Assembly: GCA_026122225.1 (NCBI GenBank)
Contig: JANEZZ010001844.1
Location: forward strand, 186,001 to 250,000
Source: Heloderma charlesbogerti
Lineage: Eukaryota > Chordata > Lepidosauria > Squamata > Helodermatidae
Direction of reading: 5' to 3'
DNA: 64,000 nt
Shown here: positions 34,593-45,796 of the stretch, piece after piece
Numbering within the stretch: the first letter of the stretch is position 1
Layout: each line of letters opens with the position of its first letter
Position numbers and translations under genes: made by a program
The notes under the pieces: generated by a model
What the model was told of the DNA's origin: nothing
The model's input: only the letters and a program-made list of their open reading frames with translations
Databases searched by the model: none

Positions 34593-35077
34593 TTTTCTAG
34601 AAAAAAATTGAATAGGAAAATTTCTCTTTTTAAATAATTATTTTTACTAAGTTTTAATTCACATGTTTCAATGTAATTAATGAGTATATAAAAATATTAC
34701 AACTTTTTCAACTAACAAAACACATATATTACATAGGCTACTTTGCATAGGGTCATTTGCATTGGACATTTTTCAGTTTGCATTGGAAAATCACTAGAGT
34801 GATCTAACTTAGCATGTTACTAAATGCAAGTAAAATAAATAACAGAGTTTTTTTTAAGTACCCCATAAGTTTTTTGGCCCAATGCATTACAAGTATCTGA
34901 CCTGAAGTATTTGAGGGGGGAAATGAAAGCACACTCGCTGTGGTTTAAATGTTATATTATATAGCCTTGTTTTGTTGGAATTCTTGTAAAAATTTAAAGA
35001 CAATAGCATGTACTTTTCTTACATTATTTAAATGTAAGAAAAAAAAAGATACTGAAAACTGTAAATACACTAATTCA

Positions 35078-35215
35078 GCCTTGCCCAGTCTGGTGCCCTC
35101 CAGATATGTTGGACTACAACTCTTAGCATCCTTCAGTCAGCATGGCTTGCTGGGAATGCTGGGAGTTGTAGTCCAACACATATGGAGGGCTCCAGGTTGG
35201 GGAAGGTTGCATTAA
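35078..35215. repeat. Family A palindromic MITE, copy 8
   Basis: Very symmetrical: 'TGCCCAGTCTGGTGCCCTCC' / 'GGAGGGCTCCAGGTTGGGGA' at the ends and 'GGACTACAACTCTTAGCATC' / 'AATGCTGGGAGTTGTAGTCC' inside. It is one of the best-paired copies. Confidence 0.75.
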
Positions 35216-35561
35216 TTCATTTTAGCAGCCCAAAGATCTGTGCATGATATGCCAACAACCACTTATCTGTTGCAATAGAGTTCAACTTTCTTCCACTGAG
35301 GTTGTTGGGGCATCGTCAGTTTCATTGTCACTATCTATTAGTTTCATTTTACACTGAGACATATAGGTATTTCAATGACATATTTATTCTCTCACATACT
35401 TGCTTGGGGTAATAACCTGAACAACATTAATTGCAACTTTGACACTGCTAAGCTTGCCTAATAATGTATTGGCAATTGGCATCTATTCATTGTTACTAAT
35501 GAACTTAAGAAATGGGAAATTTTCCATGGAAAAATAAAGCACTGGAAAAATTTTCTGCCCG

Positions 35562-35640
35562 ACATCATTGCTCAGAAGTAAGCCCCATTGAGGTCAATGG
35601 GATTTGCTCCAAGGTAAGTGTGTATGGGATTGCAGTCTTA
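35562..35640. repeat. Family B palindromic repeat
   Basis: 'GCTCAGAAGTAAGCCCCATT' and 'GATTTGCTCCAAGGTAAGTG' around 'GAGGTCAATGGG', ending 'TATGGGATTGCAGTC'. Confidence 0.55.
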
Positions 35641-36774
35641 ATATTTTTTCAATAAGGTTGAGTTTGAATTCTGTTAAAGACGGAGCATTGTGGTATCTCA
35701 TTTACTGTGGCATAAGTGGTTCATGTGTGTGGAGAGCATGAACCCTTTTGGAAAGTCTCCCCCTTTAAATGTCTTTGAAAATGTAATGCAAACTCTTAGG
35801 TGAGACAGGCACATATTTTCTATTTCAGAAGAGTGGGACAGTCTATATTTTAGACATAAACTTGCTCCCACACATTAGCTGCTGAAAATGCTGTACATTA
35901 TCCTGTTAATTGCAAAGATAAAGAAAAAACAAGAAGTCTCCTTCTGTTGCAATTAAGTCTTATTTCCCCTTTTTCGGAAACATCTGCTTTAAAAGTAACT
36001 GAAAAAACCCAGGCATTTCTCACAGAAAGAGAAATCTACCATGTTCCTCCATCAGAATGTTTCTGTACAGCTATAAATGCTGAGCTTAAAAACAGGCTGT
36101 AGAAAATACTTTTTTACTTAATCAGCCGAATGGCAGATTACTGCCTTTTGCCTGAGAACATGCACATTTATCACTATTATTATGTCTGAGACACACTAAT
36201 TCTGTCCCCTCCTTTAAGCTGTAAATGAGTGGGCTCAGGCTCTGTTTTGACAGAACACTCTTAAATCAATTTGGCGGTTGCCTGAGCCACTCTAAATTGT
36301 AAGTTTCCAATACTCCCCCGTGTGAAAGAATCGGAGGAACAGGGGTTCCAGCAGTAGAGAAGGAGCATGTGCCAGCATCTCCATGGCCACCCTGCATTAA
36401 AATATGGGGTGAGATAAGGTGTGCTGGTCTCTAAGCACCATTCACCTTGCCGACAGCAGCGCACAATGCCACAGGCATGCACTGAATCTAGCTTTGATTT
36501 TTTAGTCATCTGGAGCCAATTAAAGTGAAGTTTATTGCCTGGGAGTAATGCATTAGTGTTGAGTGATAAGTTGCAGGTGTTTAAACTTTGTTCTTAGAAC
36601 TTCTATTACATTCCATCTGTATATGTCCCATATCAATAAGTATGTGTCCAAATGTGATGACAATAATACCAATCATGTTGGACCATAGTTAGTGAATTCG
36701 AGCAGAGGCGCAGAGGGGGCCATCTCTGTTGTTGACCTCTTGATGTTGCCTTGGGCAAATCACCTCACCTGACC

Positions 36775-36965
36775 CCTGTACGCTCTTTTCTTTCCACTGA
36801 AGAATAATAAAAAACTAATAGCATTTATGTAGTGCTTTGGGTATTCTAAGGGGTTCACCTTATTTCAGCCTTCCTAATAGCAACCCTGTACAATAGGTCT
36901 GTATTATTCCCATATTGCAAATGGGGAGTTCAAGAGATAATGACTTGCCTAAGACCGCTATCCTA
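36775..36965 (+). mobile_element. Ancient L2/MIR-like 3' remnant
   Basis: 'AGCATTTATGTAGTGCTTTG', 'AGCAACCCTGTACAATAGGT', 'TTATTCCCATATTGCAAATG' and 'AATGACTTGCCTAAGACC' follow the order of the vertebrate L2/MIR shared 3' region. It looks older than the BovB and LTR copies. Confidence 0.5.
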
Positions 36966-37171
36966 AATTCAGGGCATGGAGAAGATTTAAACTGGTGGGA
37001 TTTGGGGGTTTATCTCTCAGTACGGTAGACTCACCAGAGTGTGCCGTTGTTGGCAGGACTGATTAAGATCATGCCAAACACAATTGTGCCAAGCACAGTG
37101 AAACCCTGACGTTAGCTGAGGCAAGTGTTCTGTAAAATCCTGGCAATCATTGTTTGTAGACACAATATTTC

Positions 37172-37701
37172 TGTCAAGGGCTCCTTGGAGGGCTCTCTCA
37201 GTCTAATCCAATAGCTAAGTCCAGACACAGACAAAGGGATTCCTTTCAAAGCTTTATTCTTCTTTTACAACTTAACAACTATACCGTTTGCAACTAGATC
37301 TGAGCAGCACAGTACCTATGCCCTAAGTTGGAACAGTTGGTCCCCGTTTGAAAGGGAATTACTGGCAGACCCCTGAACTTAAGGACTAGGGAGAGTCCCT
37401 CCCCTTTTCCCTTGGATCCTCTGGGCGCAGCCGTTGTTTGCGCGCCAACCTGGCACTTCGCCTCCTTTCCGCGCCCTCCATCTGGCGCCGCTCTCAGCGT
37501 CTGCGTCGCGCATCCACCAAGTCTGCTATCTGTGCTTGGTCACTCCCTGGACTGCTAACTAAACTAGGAATGCTGGGGGGAGGAATCTCCGTCAGCTGTT
37601 GGTCCTGGGAAAGAGAAGCGCGCTCCTCTCCCAGGAGCGACTGCTCTTCCTCAGAATCAGAACTACTCTGGGATTCTATGGGCTCAGTGTCCACCCTGAC
37701 A
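37172..37701 (-). mobile_element. Solo LTR, TGTCAGG family, copy 3
   Basis: A 530-bp unit reading on the - strand from TGTCAGGGTGGACAC to GCCCTTGACA, flanked by a perfect 5-bp duplication ATTTC (37167-37171 and 37702-37706). It contains the shared 'TAGTTCTGATTCTGAGGAAG' block. The + strand TTTATTCTTCTTTTAC near 37253 (reverse complement with AATAAA) gives the polyadenylation signal. The frames at 37438-37728 are chance. Confidence 0.8.
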
Positions 37702-38181
37702 ATTTCTTTGGCCCTTCTAAGAACATAAAAAGAGCTGTGCAGACCAAGGGTCCATCTAGTCCAGCATTCTGTTCACACAGTGGCCAACTAGTTGTTGACC
37801 AGGAAACCACAAGCAGGACACAAGTGCAACAGCATTGTCTTCTCCATGTCCCCCAGCAACTGGTATCCATAGGCATACTGTCTCTGAAACTGGAGGTAGC
37901 ACATATCATCAGGAGTAGTAGTCACTGATAGCCTTCTCCAGGAATTTATCTAACCCCCTTTTAAATCCATCCAAATTGATGGCCATCTCTACATGTTGTG
38001 GTAGCAAATTCCATAGTTTAAGTATGCGCTGTGTGAAGAAGTACTTCCTTTTATCTGTCCAGAATCTCCCACCAATCAGCTTCATGGGATGACCCCGGTT
38101 TCTAGTTTTATGTGAAAGGGAGAAAAATGTCTCCCTATCCAGATTCTCTGCACCATGCATAATTTTGTACACCTCTATCAG

Positions 38182-38227
38182 GTCACAAAGAGTCGGACAC
38201 GACTTAACAACTGAACAACAACAACAA
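38182..38227 (+). mobile_element. Minimal BovB/RTE 3' tail inside CR1
   Basis: 'GTCACAAAGAGTCGGACACG' plus 'ACTTAACAACTGAACAACAA' equals the BovB terminus seen at 11391-11428. It interrupts the CR1 frame between 'RGDMI' and 'LIEVYK'. Either an extremely truncated BovB or the tail of a BovB-driven SINE. Confidence 0.65.
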
Positions 38228-38326
38228 ATCATGTCTCCCCTTACCTTCCTTTTTTTCCAAGCTAAACAAACCCAGCTGTCGTAACCATCCCTCATAGGAG
38301 ACTTGCTCTAGCCCCTTGATCTTTTT

Positions 38327-38762
38327 AGGGTGCAATCCTATGGGGATAGGTGGCCGCCTCTGAACTTGGAGGTGACCGCCTGTCCAATGCAGGGCAGGAG
38401 AAGCATGGAAGGAATCGTCCCAGCTGTGCTTCAGCCGCCCTGCATTTGCGGCTAGGCAGCTGATTTTGGCTGTCTAGCCACGGGAAGGCAGAGCAGGAGA
38501 AGTGGCTGCCAGATGACACATAGGATGTGTTGTACCGGCATTTCCACCTCCCCCACCCCGGAACACCCCCCGGAATGCCCTGTTTTCGCCGCACCATGCT
38601 CCTCTTCTGAGTGCGGAGTGTGGGGCCATTCTGAGCTGCCTGCGAGGCAGCGTGGGGAGCGGGGAAGGTTGGTTCTCTGGGAACCAACCTCGGAGCTCCG
38701 GCTCTGAGGTTGGATTCCGGAAACCGACATATCCTATGGCCATCTAGCCACTGACTAGTGGT
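38327..38762. mobile_element. Unidentified ~435-bp insert in CR1
   Basis: It splits the CR1 copy. The left end 'GGTGCAATCCTATGGGGA' and the right part 'CATATCCTATGGCCATC' echo the AATCCTATG ends of family B. The interior is GC-rich with a hairpin 'GGTTCTCTGGGAACC' and inverted CGGAGCTCCG. No transposase; a TSD is not evident. The overlapping - strand frames here are shadows. Confidence 0.45.
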
Positions 38763-40066
38763 CATATGATTGCTCCCTCAGTTGCCCTTTTTTGCACTTA
38801 TTCCAGCTCTACAATATCTTTTTTTAAGTGTGGGGGCTGGAAGTGTACACAGTATTCCAAGTGTCATACCATAGATTTGTATAAAGGAAGTATGACATTG
38901 GTAGTTTTATTCTCTCTGGAGGGGAGCTTTTCCTTTAACTCCTTCCCTTCCCTCTCATGGTGAATGACTTTAAGCAGTGAAGGCTGGTAGCTCCAATGTC
39001 AGTAGGATGGTGAATCTGCTCCGTGTTTCAGTCAGAACTCTAAAGGAGCTATTCAAAGTGCAGAGCCCCACTGACATGGAAGCCACCAGCCTCCCCGAGT
39101 TTAAGCAAGCTGTCAGATGTATCAATTTCAGCTCGAAGTGCAGCATTGTAAGTGACCCTTTCCTGTTTTATTAGAACTGCTGCATTGTTAGCTGAGAGTT
39201 CTGGCAGATGAAGTTACTTTGTTGTTTACGTCAAGGCATATGGAGTTCCCTCCACAACTCATCAGTGGAAGATCATTCGATTGATAGTGGTTGAAGGGGG
39301 CATATAAATGAATATGCAGCATATAAATAGAAATGCATTGCTTTCATTCAGTAATTATCTGTGTCTATATATGACTAAAGGGAGCAATTTAGCAATATCA
39401 ACACAAAAACAATAACTGAAAAACCAGCTATCAGGAAATAATTGCAACAGGACTTGCCTTGTTTCCGGTGAAGCCACAAAGGTTTGGAGTAAGTTATTGC
39501 CCAGAACTAACGTTGAAACTCCCTGCAATTTCATATTTAGGTTTTGATGCAGGCATTGAACATCAGATGCTTTCCATTGGAGTTTCTTGTTTTATGCACT
39601 CAGGGGAATGAATGCAACCTTTGCCTCAAAGGGAAAACAATTGTAAACCTCATGAATATTAGATTACTGCTTCTGGTGATGTTTGGCCCTCTTGGGAATT
39701 CCACGGAAAGGGCTTCTTGCTAAATCTGTTCCCATTTCAGGTGCTCTTACATGACAATTTCATTAAGACTCTTTGCCCTTCGGGGGAAGTTGTTATAAAA
39801 CATGAGAGCGCTTGTGTAATGTCACTTGCCTTCTTTCCATCCTCAAAGTCCAAGCTGGTGTGTGTTTATGCTAAATAAAATGGTGAGTTTCTCAGGCAAG
39901 TATTTAAGTAACAAGGGTATTAAAGATATTTAGCTTGTTAAAGAATTGGAACTCAGCAGCATGAAAAGAAAATCTTGCAGTTAACTTGCTTTTTAAAAAT
40001 TTTGGCTGGCTACTGATCACTGTAGTACAAAATGAAACTGGAAAAGCACTCTGTAGTGATTAGACA

Positions 40067-40201
40067 CTAGACGGATGATATTCTGGAGGTGATGGACTCG
40101 ACCTTGGGGGAGCTGGGGGTGGTGACGGCCGACAGGAAGCTCTGGCGTGTGCTGGTCCATGAAGTCACGAAGAGTCGGAAGCAACTGAACGAATAAACAA
40201 G
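40067..40201 (+). mobile_element. RTE-like LINE 3' end, second lineage, copy 1
   Basis: 'CTTGGGGGAGCTGGGGGTGG', 'GACAGGAAGCTCTGGCGTG' and 'GTCACGAAGAGTCGGAAGCA', ending in a CAA-type tail. It resembles the BovB terminus in 'GTCACGAAGAGTCGGA' but differs upstream, indicating another RTE subfamily. Confidence 0.6.
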
Positions 40202-41021
40202 AACAGTTATTAGACCTTGGCCTGTTGCAGACAATGAGTTGTCTCTGGAGCAGTTCAGACCTGGATACTTCTCTAGAAAGCAATTCTGTTAAGTTGCAGG
40301 AAACTCTTAACTTTCTACTGACATTCAGACTAGTAAATAGCTCATGAAACACAGTACTGGCCAAGAACCTTGGAAGACTCGTAGCGTTATTTGAGAAAAT
40401 GAAGTAGTAACCTTGTTTGGACTAACATCATGGGCTAAACAAGCCATGATGACTTGTTTAAGCCGTGTTGTGTGCCGGGTGCGATTTGCCATATCGTGGC
40501 TTGTCATGTCATCCAAACCCAGGCGGCCTGGCTTGTCTGAGGAGGAAACAACCCTCAAGTGTGAACTGGCCCAGTGAGATCTTACTCTCCCCACCCCAAG
40601 CTGCTGAAACCCTTTGATGGAAGGCAACGAAGCATGCATAACTCTAGAAAATCTGGAGTATATAGGTCAGGGCTGACTTTATCTGGACCTTTTTAATGCA
40701 GATGAGCTTCTGGCATTATGTTATGCAGATTGCAGAATTAGGAAAATGATGTCTCAGATGGTACATTCTACCCTGATCTATGTTTGCAACTAAGTTTTAT
40801 GTGAGATCCAGGGTCAGTGTGCGACTGTCTTCGGTAATTCAACTTTACATGAAAGGATTTTCAGGTGTCCTGGGGCAGAGGATGTTGGAGGCTTTGCTAA
40901 ACCTGCTTGGATATATGCAAATAGCTTTCTTTAGGGTGTTTTGCACCCTGCCGTGTGGCACAGCATTACATTTGGGGCTGCTTAAAAATGGGAGTTGTCT
41001 TGAGCAAGTTTTACTCTGATG

Positions 41022-41215
41022 CTAGGGGAAGCGGAAGGCAAAAGGAAGAGGGGCCGACCAAGGGCCAGATGGATGGATGATATTCTGGAGGTGACAGGCT
41101 TGGCCTTGACCTTGGGGGAGCTGGGGGTGGCGACAGCCGACAGGAAGCTCTGGTGTGGGCTGGTCCATGAAGTCACGAAGAGTCGGAAGTGACTGACTGA
41201 ATAAACAACAACAAA
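41022..41215 (+). mobile_element. RTE-like LINE 3' end, second lineage, copy 2
   Basis: It extends farther 5' than copy 1: 'GGCAAAAGGAAGAGGGGCCG' with 'ATGGATGATATTCTGGAGG', the RTE C-terminal R/G-rich region, then the same 'GCTGGGGGTGGCGACAGCCG' and 'GTCACGAAGAGTCGGAAGTG' ending in AACAACAACAAAA. Confidence 0.65.
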
Positions 41216-41276
41216 AAGCTTCAGCTATGAGAATGAACTGGCACGGCCAACGTTAGGAAGATTGTTAGAAAGATGT

Positions 41277-41385
41277 CATAGAATCATAGGGTTGGAAGGG
41301 GCCTATAAGACCATTGAGTCCAGCCCCCTGCTCAGTGCAGGAATCCAAGTCAATGCATCCCTGACAGATGGCTGCCCAGTTTCAA
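41277..41385 (-). mobile_element. CR1 LINE 3'-end fragment
   Basis: 'CATAGAATCATAGGGTTGG' , 'CCTATAAGACCATTGAGTCC' and 'GCATCCCTGACAGATGGCTG' are the reverse of 9400-9516. Young-looking compared with the copy at 3203. Confidence 0.75.
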
Positions 41386-41651
41386 GGGGCTTTGGCTTGT
41401 TCTCTGTTAGTTATTGAAAACCACTTGAGATGCTGTCTGTATTATAGAGTTCCTACAGGCCTGTGGTCCACCACTGTGATTTCTGATTACTAACATTTAT
41501 GTTTGTTAATATTTAAGTGTAACAAGCCCTGCCCACAGGCTTACAATCTACAGGAAATATTCATTATCTATGTACAGTTAAAACCATTTTTATTCCACGT
41601 CATTTGAGTCCTTATCTGACATGTGGGGATTTTCTCTCTTTTTCTCACTAT

Positions 41652-41765
41652 AGTACAGCCTTCCCCAACCTGGTGCTATCCAGATGTGTTGGACTACAAC
41701 CCCCATAATTGAGGATGGAAGTTCTAGTCCAACACATTTGCAGGGCCTGAGGTTGGGGTGGCGGG
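41652..41765. repeat. Family A palindromic MITE, copy 9
   Basis: 'CCTTCCCCAACCTGGTGCTA' / 'GGGCCTGAGGTTGGGGTGG' at the ends, with 'TGTTGGACTACAACCCCCAT' inside; a short central deletion. Confidence 0.65.
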
Positions 41766-42645
41766 TCTGCTGCCAAATGTGGAAAAACAAAAGCTGCCCA
41801 TTATTAGCTTGTGAGTCTTTGGCTACCAATTCCATGCCCCCACCCTGCCCTTTCACAGGCCCTTTAACAATTGTACTGTTCACAGGGGTGGGGGCATATA
41901 CCTGCTTATTATCCCTGAAGGGAGTCCCTTTTGTCCAGTTGATAAGCTTTTTCACTGGTGTGGTTAACCCAGTTGCTAATGATTAGTCCTTTAATCCTTC
42001 ATTTCATAATGGCAGTCTGCCCAACCTATTTCAAAGCTGAGGGACTTCGATTTCTTCTGATTGGCTTCAAAGGGGATTCAGTCAGTTTACATCTAAGGAT
42101 GTTTTCACAAAAGAATGTAAGAGTGCCTTTTCATGTGGAATTGTCACTTTCGAATGTAGTATGTAAGATGGAAAGTGGAAGAGCCATTTTGAACTTCAGC
42201 ACACGTATCAATCATTCTAGGTTTCTCATTTGAGTTAGACACTGGGTAAATGCTAAAAAAAAGTTTTTTTAAAAAAATATGTCACCTGTTTAAAATATCA
42301 TTAGTATTCTGGCTGGGGTGTATTTAACTGCTAATTTATTTCATTGGTCCAGTCAGACATAACTTTCCAAATGTCCAAACCATGGTTTAAGAGTTCAGTA
42401 ATATGTTTTGGCTCACGTGCTCCCTCCTTGCCTCATATGTTCAAATTCCTCGTCCCTCCATCTTTTGCTGTAATCATAGTTTAGCAGCATTTGGAGACTG
42501 GGAACTCTACATTTGAATTGGTTCATTGTTTTCTTTTCTAATTGTTGATTTAATTATTTCCACTTCTACAGTATGTAAAAAGAATAGGATTTCATTATTC
42601 AGATGGGTTTTTTCCCCCACACAACATTTTAGGGTTATTAATTTA

Positions 42646-43372
42646 GCGCAGGGGTGGGAAATTCTGGCCCTCCAGATGTTTCAGCCTTTATCATACCTCA
42701 TCATTGGCTATGCTGGTATCAGAAATGGATCGTCCTTCCCCCTTCGCAATCAACACCACAAGGAGACAAAGATTCAGGCTAATACTCCATTATTTTGCTA
42801 GAAAGTAGCCTCTTTATAAATGCAGATTCTAGGAAACTCTCAGACTGCCTCAGTCCCCTAAACAACTAATCTACAATCCCTAATTAGAGGAGATGGAACC
42901 CAGGGTAGTGGCCAACAGTTTATGCATGAACATCATGGCCAGACTTGCTTCACAGTGATGCCTCTCCCTTAGGGTGGCTCCCTCCTACGTTGGCTTCCAG
43001 GAGCGGCTATCCTGGCTGAGCATCTGAGCCTTGCCCCTAACTTTTCCTGCTTTGTTTTGCTTTGCGACGTGCCTTAGCATCTCACACCCCTCTTCCTCCT
43101 TGGAAATTTGAGTTCTTATGGTGGGGGGGCAGGGACTCAGCCTGGGCCATCTGCTTGTCAACGTCTTCGGAGGAATCTCTCCCAGCATCTTGGCTTACTA
43201 GGGATGGTCCCTTCCCCAGCCCCTGAACTAACTGCTCCAACTCTGATTCAGAATCAGAGCTGTCAAACATCTCAAGGTGCTTGGACTCATCCCTGACAAC
43301 TGGCGAGGGCTGATGTGACTGTCAGCCAAAACATCTGGAGCACCACAAGTTGCCTACTTCTGCTTTAGCATC
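42646..43372. repeat. Family A palindromic MITE, copy 10, split by an LTR
   Basis: The left half (42646-42716: 'GCAGGGGTGGGAAATTCTGG', 'CATTGGCTATGCTGG') and right half (43304-43372: 'AAAACATCTGGAGCACCACA', 'GTTGCCTACTTCTG') together form one palindrome, separated by the solo LTR at 42717-43298. Confidence 0.65.
42717..43298 (-). mobile_element. Solo LTR, TGTCAGG family, copy 4 (nested)
   Basis: A 582-bp unit which on the - strand starts TGTCAGGGATGAGTCC, carries 'CTGATTCTGAATCAGAGTTG' and ends near TTCTGATA. Flanks GCTGG (42712-42716) and ACTGG (43299-43303) form a 4/5 duplication. It sits inside a family A palindrome, so it inserted later. Confidence 0.75.
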
Positions 43373-44145
43373 TGTGCTACCATTTATACAGAAGGGTGTT
43401 TGGAGTGATGGCTACTCATAACCAGTCTGAGGATATGGCATAGGTTCAACTTCACTTTAGTCATCTATATTTATTCTGCATATGCCCCTCTCCTAGTCAT
43501 GATCTTGGATACAAAGAGCGTTGTGGCATATTACCCAGTAGTAGTTTCCTTTCAACTACAGTTAGTTTTCAGGACTTGGATCCTTTTTTGATTTTCCTGA
43601 AAAGTTTTGTTATATGCATGAGGGGTCCCTCTGATTTTTGTTTATATGGGGTGCACATCTTTTCTGACGAGAATATCCAGCCATGTACTTTCTAATATTA
43701 GCTGATTTTAGTTGAAGTCCAACATCATAGTGGAGCCAGGGCTCCCAGGGACTCAGTGCCAGCACTTTTTTGTTAGCAGGGATGTGACATCATCTGCCAC
43801 TCCACTTAGAATTCCCTGTCCCCTCTAAGCTTAACTGTAATCTTCACAGTAGCTGGGGGAAATGAATTGTCCCAGCAACAACATTTTGTTCCCTGTTGTA
43901 ATTCAGATTATTTTGGAATGGCTCAGGCAATTAAGACCAATTAGTGTGACAAAAGACCTGCTCCTGGTGGAGATTAAAACTGCTATAACTGGTTTGTTGA
44001 TCAACACTGCTGCCTGAATTTTTGGACCCTTTTTTTAGTCCAGAAATTCTGAGCATGGCTATGGGGACTGTCATGATGAGTTCCTGCACTTCAAACATTG
44101 TCACTACACTACTATTGAAGTCAGTCCTTAATGGCGTGGGATTAG

Positions 44146-44272
44146 CCTTCCACAGCTGGTGCCCTCCAGACTACAACTCCAAGCATTCCTGACTATTGGC
44201 CATAGTATTGGGAGCTGATGGATATTGAAGTTCAAAATGTCTGGAGAGCACTAGGTTGGGGAAGGGTGAATT
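44146..44272. repeat. Family A palindromic MITE, copy 11
   Basis: 'CTTCCACAGCTGGTGCCCTC' / 'GAGAGCACTAGGTTGGGGAA' at the ends and 'GACTACAACTCCAAGCATTC' inside. Confidence 0.65.
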
Positions 44273-44498
44273 GAACTAGAGCTGTGCGCAAATGGTCTCT
44301 TAAAACCCACCACCCTTTTTGTGGGCAGAGCAATTGGGGGGACAAGTTCAATGAATTTCTCCAGGGGGAGGAGAAATTCTCAACAGTTTCTCACAGGTGG
44401 CGCTCACCGTTGGCTGGGTTGTAGCACAGCTTCCTTTTCATACGGGGTTTCGGTTTTATTGTGCAACTGTGTAAGCAGGCTGGCCCCAATGCAGGTAG

Positions 44499-44501
<3 letters not shown>

Positions 44502-44538
<37 letters not shown>
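44502..44538 (+). repeat. (GT)n microsatellite
   Basis: About 18 uninterrupted GT dinucleotides; likely polymorphic. Confidence 0.9.
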
Positions 44539-44539
<1 letters not shown>

Positions 44540-44906
44540 AGGGGTGTGTAAGTGTTGTGTCTAGCTCCAGGGAAGAGGTGGAGCTAGCGCTGAGCCAAAT
44601 TTTCCTGAAACATTTCTTCCCCGATGAAAGGCTTTCATTTTTCTGCCTCATTCTCAGGGTGTTTTATAATTTATTTTTGTGGCATTCTTGAGCTCACCTA
44701 ATTACTGCGAGGTGGCCGAGAGTGGTGTGTGTGTATTTTCTTTCTTTTACGTAACTCTCTATTGCTCTCCTGCCTCCCAGGCTGCCTGCACTTCCTGATT
44801 TGAAAAAGGCTCTGTGGGAGGAATTACCTCATGATGTCTTCCCCTGGGCTTTAATTGAAGTGTGGAAAGCCGAGGAGGCTACAGGGTGTGGGAGAGAGAA
44901 TTGTAG

Positions 44907-45796
44907 TAGGGATGTACGAAAGTCACTTACCTTTTCGAAGGGTGACATTCGTGGGGGGGGGGAGGCGCTCCGTCCCTCCCCCCAAAATTCTGGCTGGGGG
45001 GGGAGGCACTCCATCCCTCCCCCCCGAATCCTGGCCGGCTCCGCTCTGCAGGGATTCTGTGGAGCCGCTGGCCGGCTCCACCAGCGGCTGGACATCCGGC
45101 CGCTGGCTAGCAGGGACGCAAATGGCGGTGGCCATAGCCACCGCCGTTTGCGTCCCTGCAGTCATCCGTGTATGACGGCTGATTTAAAAGAAAAAAAAAA
45201 GCGTGTACGCAAATGGCGGCGCCCATGGGCGCCACCATTTGCGTTCCTTATTTTGGCACGTCTTAGTCTACGTAAACATTTACGTAGACTAAGATGGTGA
45301 AAATAAGGGGAACGCGCTATTTGCGTTCCCCTTATTTTCGCCGTCTTAGTCTACGTAAATGTTTACGTAGACTAAGATGTGCCAAAATAAGGAATTCTTA
45401 TGGCGGCGCCCATGGGTGCCGCCATTTGCGTACGCGCGTTTGTTTGTTTTTCTTTTAAATCAGCCGTGATAGGCTACGTAAACATTTACATAGCCTATCA
45501 CGGTGTTTTTTAAAAATCAGGCCATGATAGGCTACGTAAATCTTTACGTAGCCTATCACATTTTTATGTTTTTTGTTTTTTTTAACTGGAAATGGCGGCG
45601 GCGGCAGCCGGTCGGAAGACCGGCCGCACCCGCCGAACCGCTGCCGGAGCCGCCGCCGCCAGGAAGATCTGCCTAAGGTAAGTCCCATCCCGGGGCGGGC
45701 AGGGGGGGTAGACCGTTCCGCCACCGATTTCGGGGGGCTGAATGCGCTGGCATTCGGCCTCCCCGAGATCCGTGGCGGAATTCTCTGACATCCCTA
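44907..45796. mobile_element. hAT-like non-autonomous element with nested hairpins
   Basis: The element runs from TAGGGATGTACGAAAG to GACATCCCTA. TAGGGATGT/ACATCCCTA are inverse ends, and the 8-bp flanks AATTGTAG (44899-44906) and GATTGTAG (45797-45804) match at 7 of 8, which fits hAT insertion. The interior is GC/CpG-rich and holds a palindrome of about 300 bp centred near 45319. It contains 34-bp perfect hairpins at 45261-45294 and 45344-45377 (arm TCTTAGTCTACGTAAA). A 36-bp GC-rich hairpin lies at 45208-45243, with its counterpart at about 45400-45430. Two more hairpins with TACGTA arms lie at 45464-45503 and 45525-45558. No transposase; frames crossing it (44800-45300, 44829-45165) are shadows. 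Confidence 0.8.

Larger units (their letters stand above)
37707..38965 (-). mobile_element. CR1-type LINE 3' part, interrupted twice
   Basis: On the - strand the decayed ORF2 end reads 'LIEVYKIMHGAENLDRETFF', then 'RGHPMKLIGGRFWTDKRKYF' and 'LWNLLPQHVEMAINLDGFKR' (38170-37930). The 3' non-coding part runs to about 37707. The upstream piece continues at 38766-38965, with the 'LEYCVHFQPPHLKK'-like region. Between them lies a foreign insert (38327-38762), and a 45-bp BovB tail is inserted at about 38182-38227. The related + strand copy at 50618-51606 shows the uninterrupted order. Confidence 0.8.

Noticed and set aside
44800..45300. 166-codon + strand frame
   Set aside because: It runs from unique DNA into the palindromic hAT-like element and is overlapped by frames on the other strand.
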